Assembly: GCF_014205255.1 (NCBI RefSeq)
Contig: NZ_JACHNE010000001.1
Span: 3,472,001 to 3,536,000 of the forward strand
Source: Streptomyces caelestis
Lineage (GTDB): Bacteria; Actinomycetota; Actinomycetes; Streptomycetales; Streptomycetaceae
DNA: 64,000 nucleotides
Reading direction: 5' to 3'
The notes beneath the pieces were generated by a model that was not told the origin of the DNA, searched no databases, and saw only the letters and a list, made by a program, of their open reading frames with translations. Positions 61,318 through 64,000 of the stretch are shown one piece after another. A program made the translations under genes and the position numbers. Position 1 is the stretch's first letter, and the number at the start of each line of letters is the position of its first letter.

Positions 61318-62610
61318 TCAGTTCCAGGTACGGGCGCGCAGCGGCATGCCCGCCTCCCCCGATTCGGGGGTCCGCACGGCCAGGACCTGGTTGACGCCGA
61401 TGCGGTTGCGTTCGAAGGCGAGGGCGGAGGCGGCCATGTACAGGCGCCAGACGCGGGCCCGGCCGGGGCTGGTGAGCTGGACGGCACGCTGCCAGTCGGC
61501 CTCCAGGCGGGCGACCCAGTGCCGCAGGGTGAGGGCGTAGTGCTCGCGGATCGACTCGACGTCGCGCACCTCGAACCCGGCGCGCTCCAGCTGGGCGACG
61601 GTGACGCCGATCGGCTGGAGCTCACCGTCGGGGAAGACGTAGGAGTCGATGAACGCGTCGACGTCGTACGCCGTCTCGTCCCGCTGCGGGCGGCGGGCGA
61701 TCTGGTGGTTGAGCAGCCGCCCGCCGGGCCCCAGCAGACCATGCAGGTCGGTGGCGTAATCCAGGTACCGCTCGGCGCCGACGTGTTCGGCCATGCCGAT
61801 GGAGGAGATCGCGTCGTAGGGTCCGTCGCGGACGTCGCGGTAGTCCTGGACGCGGATCTCGACCTTGTCGGTGAGGCCCTCGTCGGCGACGCGTTTGCGG
61901 GCGTACGCGGCCTGCTCCTGGGAGAGCGTGACGCCGACGACGCTCACGCCGTGCTCGCGGGCGGCGTGGACGGCCATCGAGCCCCAGCCGCAGCCGACGT
62001 CGAGCAGCCGCTGACCGGGTCTCAGTCCGAGCTTGCGGCAGACCAGTTCGAGCTTGTCGTGCTGGGCCTGTTCGAGGGTGCTGCCGGGGCTCGGCCAGTA
62101 GGCGCAGGAGTACACCATGGAGGGGCCGAGGACGATCTCGTAGAAGTCGTTGCCGACGTCGTAGTGGTGGCTGATGGCGCGTCTGTCGGTGCGCTTGGTG
62201 TGCAGGTTGCGGCGGGGCCGACGGGCCTCCTCGCGGGGCGGGGCGGGCGGCAGCGGGCTCCCGGCGAGCTTGACGAGCCCGCGTACGGCGGCGCGGAACT
62301 CGGGGTCGCGCAGGGCCTGGGCGAGGGTGCGGGCGTCCTCGCCGCGCTCCCAGATGTGACCGGCCAGCAGGTCGAGGGTGGTGTAGAGGTCGCCGTCGAT
62401 GTCGAGATCGCCCGCCACCCAGGCCCGGGCCAGGCCGAGTTCGCCCGGCCTCCACAGCAGGCGGCGCAGGGCGCGGCGGTTGCGTACGACCAGGGCCGGC
62501 GCGCCCGGCGGGCCCGCCTCCGAACCGTCCCAGGCGCGGATGCGCACGGGTGGCGGTGCTCCCAGCACCTGTGCGAAGAGGCCCTGCAGCCGCGGCGCGG
62601 CGTCTGCCAT
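61318..62610 (-). CDS. Cyclopropane-fatty-acyl-phospholipid synthase-type methyltransferase
   Basis: A 430-residue SAM-dependent enzyme. It has an N-terminal domain (about 1-145), HYDVGNDFYEIVLGPSMVYSCAYW near residue 155 (lipid-binding), the SAM motif RLLDVGCGWGSMAVHAA (about residue 210), GVTLSQEQAAYARKR, and ISSIGMAEHVGAERY. It adds a methylene bridge to unsaturated acyl chains of membrane phospholipids. ATG 62610 (MADAAPRLQGLF) follows GGAGGTG; the open frame that reaches 63036 overlaps the next gene and is spurious. Downstream of the NADH dehydrogenase gene on the same strand, with a terminator between. Confidence 0.93.
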   Translation of the reverse strand: MADAAPRLQGLFAQVLGAPPPVRIRAWDGSEAGPPGAPALVVRNRRALRRLLWRPGELGLARAWVAGDLDIDGDLYTTLDLLAGHIWERGEDARTLAQALRDPEFRAAVRGLVKLAGSPLPPAPPREEARRPRRNLHTKRTDRRAISHHYDVGNDFYEIVLGPSMVYSCAYWPSPGSTLEQAQHDKLELVCRKLGLRPGQRLLDVGCGWGSMAVHAAREHGVSVVGVTLSQEQAAYARKRVADEGLTDKVEIRVQDYRDVRDGPYDAISSIGMAEHVGAERYLDYATDLHGLLGPGGRLLNHQIARRPQRDETAYDVDAFIDSYVFPDGELQPIGVTVAQLERAGFEVRDVESIREHYALTLRHWVARLEADWQRAVQLTSPGRARVWRLYMAASALAFERNRIGVNQVLAVRTPESGEAGMPLRARTWN

Positions 62611-62743
62611 GGTGTACACCTCCGTGACGGAGAATCCCGGAATGTCCGACACCACGTAAACACCTGCGGGGCCATGGCGCAGTCCCCGGCACGCGTCACG
62701 TCTGGGCAAAACCACTACCCAGGGGGAACGCCGCGGGAAACGC

Positions 62744-62783
62744 CGAAGGACCTCCCGCACCACGGATGGCGGGAGGTCCTTCG
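62744..62783 (-). terminator. Terminator after the NADH dehydrogenase gene
   Basis: Fifteen-base perfect stem (CGAAGGACCTCCCGC / GCGGGAGGTCCTTCG) with a ten-base loop, 23 bases beyond the stop codon. Confidence 0.85.
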
Positions 62784-62806
62784 TCAAGCGGGGGAGCGAC
62801 CGGAGG

Positions 62807-64000
62807 TCAGGAGGCCTTGGCCTTCTCCTCGGTCTTCTCCTTGGCCTTCGCCTCGGTCTTCTCCTTCGGCGCGGAGGCGACCGGGGCCGGCTTCGCGGCC
62901 TCGTAGAACTCCTCGCGCGGCGTCTCGATGGCGCCGAGCGAGACGACCTCGCGCTTGAGGAACATGCCGAGCGTCCAGTCGGCGAAGACGCGGATCTTGC
63001 GGTTCCAGGTCGGCATCGCCATGCCGTGGTAGCCACGGTGCATGTACCAGGCGAGACGGCCCTTGAGCTTGATCTTCATCTTGCCCATGACGATCATCGC
63101 GACGCCCTTGTGGAGGCCGAGACCGGCCACCGCTCCCTTGTTGGCGTGGGAGTAGTCCTTCTGCGGGAAGCCCCGCATGCCGGACAGGACGTTGTCGCCG
63201 AGGACCCGGGCCTGACGCAGCGCGTGCTGCGCGTTCGGCGGGCACCAGGCGTTCTCGTTGCCCGCCTTGCGGCCGACGAGGTCCGGGACCTGGGCGTTGT
63301 CGCCCGCGGCCCAGATGTAGTCGGTGCCCTTGACCTGGAGCGTGGTCTCGCAGTCGACGTGGCCGCGGGGCCCGAGGGGCAGGCCGTAGCGGGAGAGGAC
63401 CGGGTTGGGCTTGACGCCGGCGGTCCAGACGATCGTGTTGGAGTCGACCTCGAGGCCGTTCTTCAGCACCACGTGGCCGTCGACGCAGGAGTCCATGGAG
63501 GTGGACAGGTAGACCTCGACGCCGCGGCCCTCGAGGTGCTCCTTGCCGTACTTGCCGAGCTTGGGACCGACCTCGGGGAGGATCTTGTCGGCGGCGTCGA
63601 CCAGGATGAAGCGCATGTCCTCACGGGACACGTTCTTGTAGTACTTCGCCGCGTCGCGGGCCATGTCCTCGACCTCGCCGATGGTCTCCGCACCGGCGAA
63701 ACCGCCACCCACGAAGACGAAGGTGAGCGCCTTGCGGCGGATCTCCTCGTCGTTGGTGGAGTCGGCCTTGTCGAGCTGCTCGAGGACGTGGTTGCGCAGG
63801 CCGATGGCCTCCTCGATGCCCTTCATGCCGATGCCCTGCTCGGCGAGGCCGGGGATCGGGAAGGTGCGGGAGACCGCGCCGAGCGCGACGACCAGATAGT
63901 CGAAGGGCAGCTCGTACGCCTCGCCGACCAGCGGCGCTACGCGAGCGACCTTGCGGTCCTGGTCGATGGTGGTGACCCGGCCGGTGAGGACCTCCGCCTT
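62807..64000 (-). CDS. Type II NADH dehydrogenase (NDH-2), C-terminal part
   Basis: The 3' 397 codons of a gene whose start lies beyond 64000. The reading frame is continuous to the edge (KAEVLTGRVTTIDQD). The second Rossmann site FVFVGGGFAGAETIGEVEDMA, DAADKILPEVGPKLGKYGKE, NTIVWTAGVKPNP and IWAAGDNAQVPDLVG (FAD) identify a pyridine-nucleotide-disulfide-type quinone reductase. It oxidises NADH and reduces menaquinone at the membrane face without pumping protons. The last 30 residues are a Lys/Glu/Ala-rich tail (EKTEAKAKEKTEEKAKAS). Partial: N-terminus not visible. Confidence 0.92.
   Translation of the reverse strand, partial: KAEVLTGRVTTIDQDRKVARVAPLVGEAYELPFDYLVVALGAVSRTFPIPGLAEQGIGMKGIEEAIGLRNHVLEQLDKADSTNDEEIRRKALTFVFVGGGFAGAETIGEVEDMARDAAKYYKNVSREDMRFILVDAADKILPEVGPKLGKYGKEHLEGRGVEVYLSTSMDSCVDGHVVLKNGLEVDSNTIVWTAGVKPNPVLSRYGLPLGPRGHVDCETTLQVKGTDYIWAAGDNAQVPDLVGRKAGNENAWCPPNAQHALRQARVLGDNVLSGMRGFPQKDYSHANKGAVAGLGLHKGVAMIVMGKMKIKLKGRLAWYMHRGYHGMAMPTWNRKIRVFADWTLGMFLKREVVSLGAIETPREEFYEAAKPAPVASAPKEKTEAKAKEKTEEKAKAS

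Overview
The window is high-GC DNA with very strong GC bias at third codon positions, many GTG/TTG starts and a complete bldA-type tRNA-Leu(UAA). It carries a typical filamentous-actinomycete gene set: LCP proteins, a SigB/SigF-type sigma module, an IclR-type operator at pobA and tight GTGA operon overlaps. It is almost certainly a Streptomyces chromosome core region. Gene content and order match, from memory, the S. coelicolor interval around SCO3040-SCO3092; no database search was run. I see no IS element, prophage, CRISPR array, rRNA or biosynthetic gene cluster.

Layout. 1-15 kb: a truncated-type acyl-CoA synthetase relative (TIGR03089-like) and seven LytR-CpsA-Psr (LCP) genes. Four of them form an A-B-A-B arrangement that looks like a tandem duplication of a two-gene unit. 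A GT2 glycosyltransferase, a Cys-rich four-helix protein and a small secreted protein lie among them. 15-24.5 kb: thioesterase, acyl-CoA dehydrogenase, UDP-glucose dehydrogenase, small proteins, a CGNR regulator facing two VOC proteins across a GTTAC-rich spacer, a dipeptidase-fold pseudoenzyme, a MerR/old-yellow-enzyme pair, and an intact M19 dipeptidase. 24.5-31 kb: purK-purE, GtrA, a two-component system and a POT peptide transporter. 31-37 kb: two surface proteins (one LPQTG), a partner-switching sigma module (anti-sigma, anti-anti-sigma, sigma), then two frameshifted genes flanking a small membrane protein.

37-43 kb: a translationally coupled histidine-utilisation operon, hutU - M20 hydrolase - hutF - hutI, with interspersed DNA inserted in two of its genes. 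A PLP decarboxylase is divergent from it and an RpiR regulator is nearby. 44-55 kb: membrane and unknown proteins, SDR/XRE divergent pair, cystathionine beta-synthase, SGNH esterase, thiolase, DUF4287 and a Bax-inhibitor-1 homologue. 55-64 kb: pobA with a clear operator, bldA, a MacB/FtsX-type ABC exporter, a cyclopropane-fatty-acid synthase and the 3' part of a type II NADH dehydrogenase.

How it fits together: several genes serve the envelope (LCP ligases, UDP-glucuronate supply, GT2, GtrA, LPXTG protein, CFA synthase, exporter). Others serve nitrogen and carbon catabolism (hut, dipeptidases, POT transporter, thiolase, acyl-CoA dehydrogenase, pobA). The most unusual items are the dipeptidase homologue that lost every metal ligand, the duplicated LCP pair with its conserved upstream palindrome, repeat DNA inside hutF and hutU, and two adjacent frameshifted genes.
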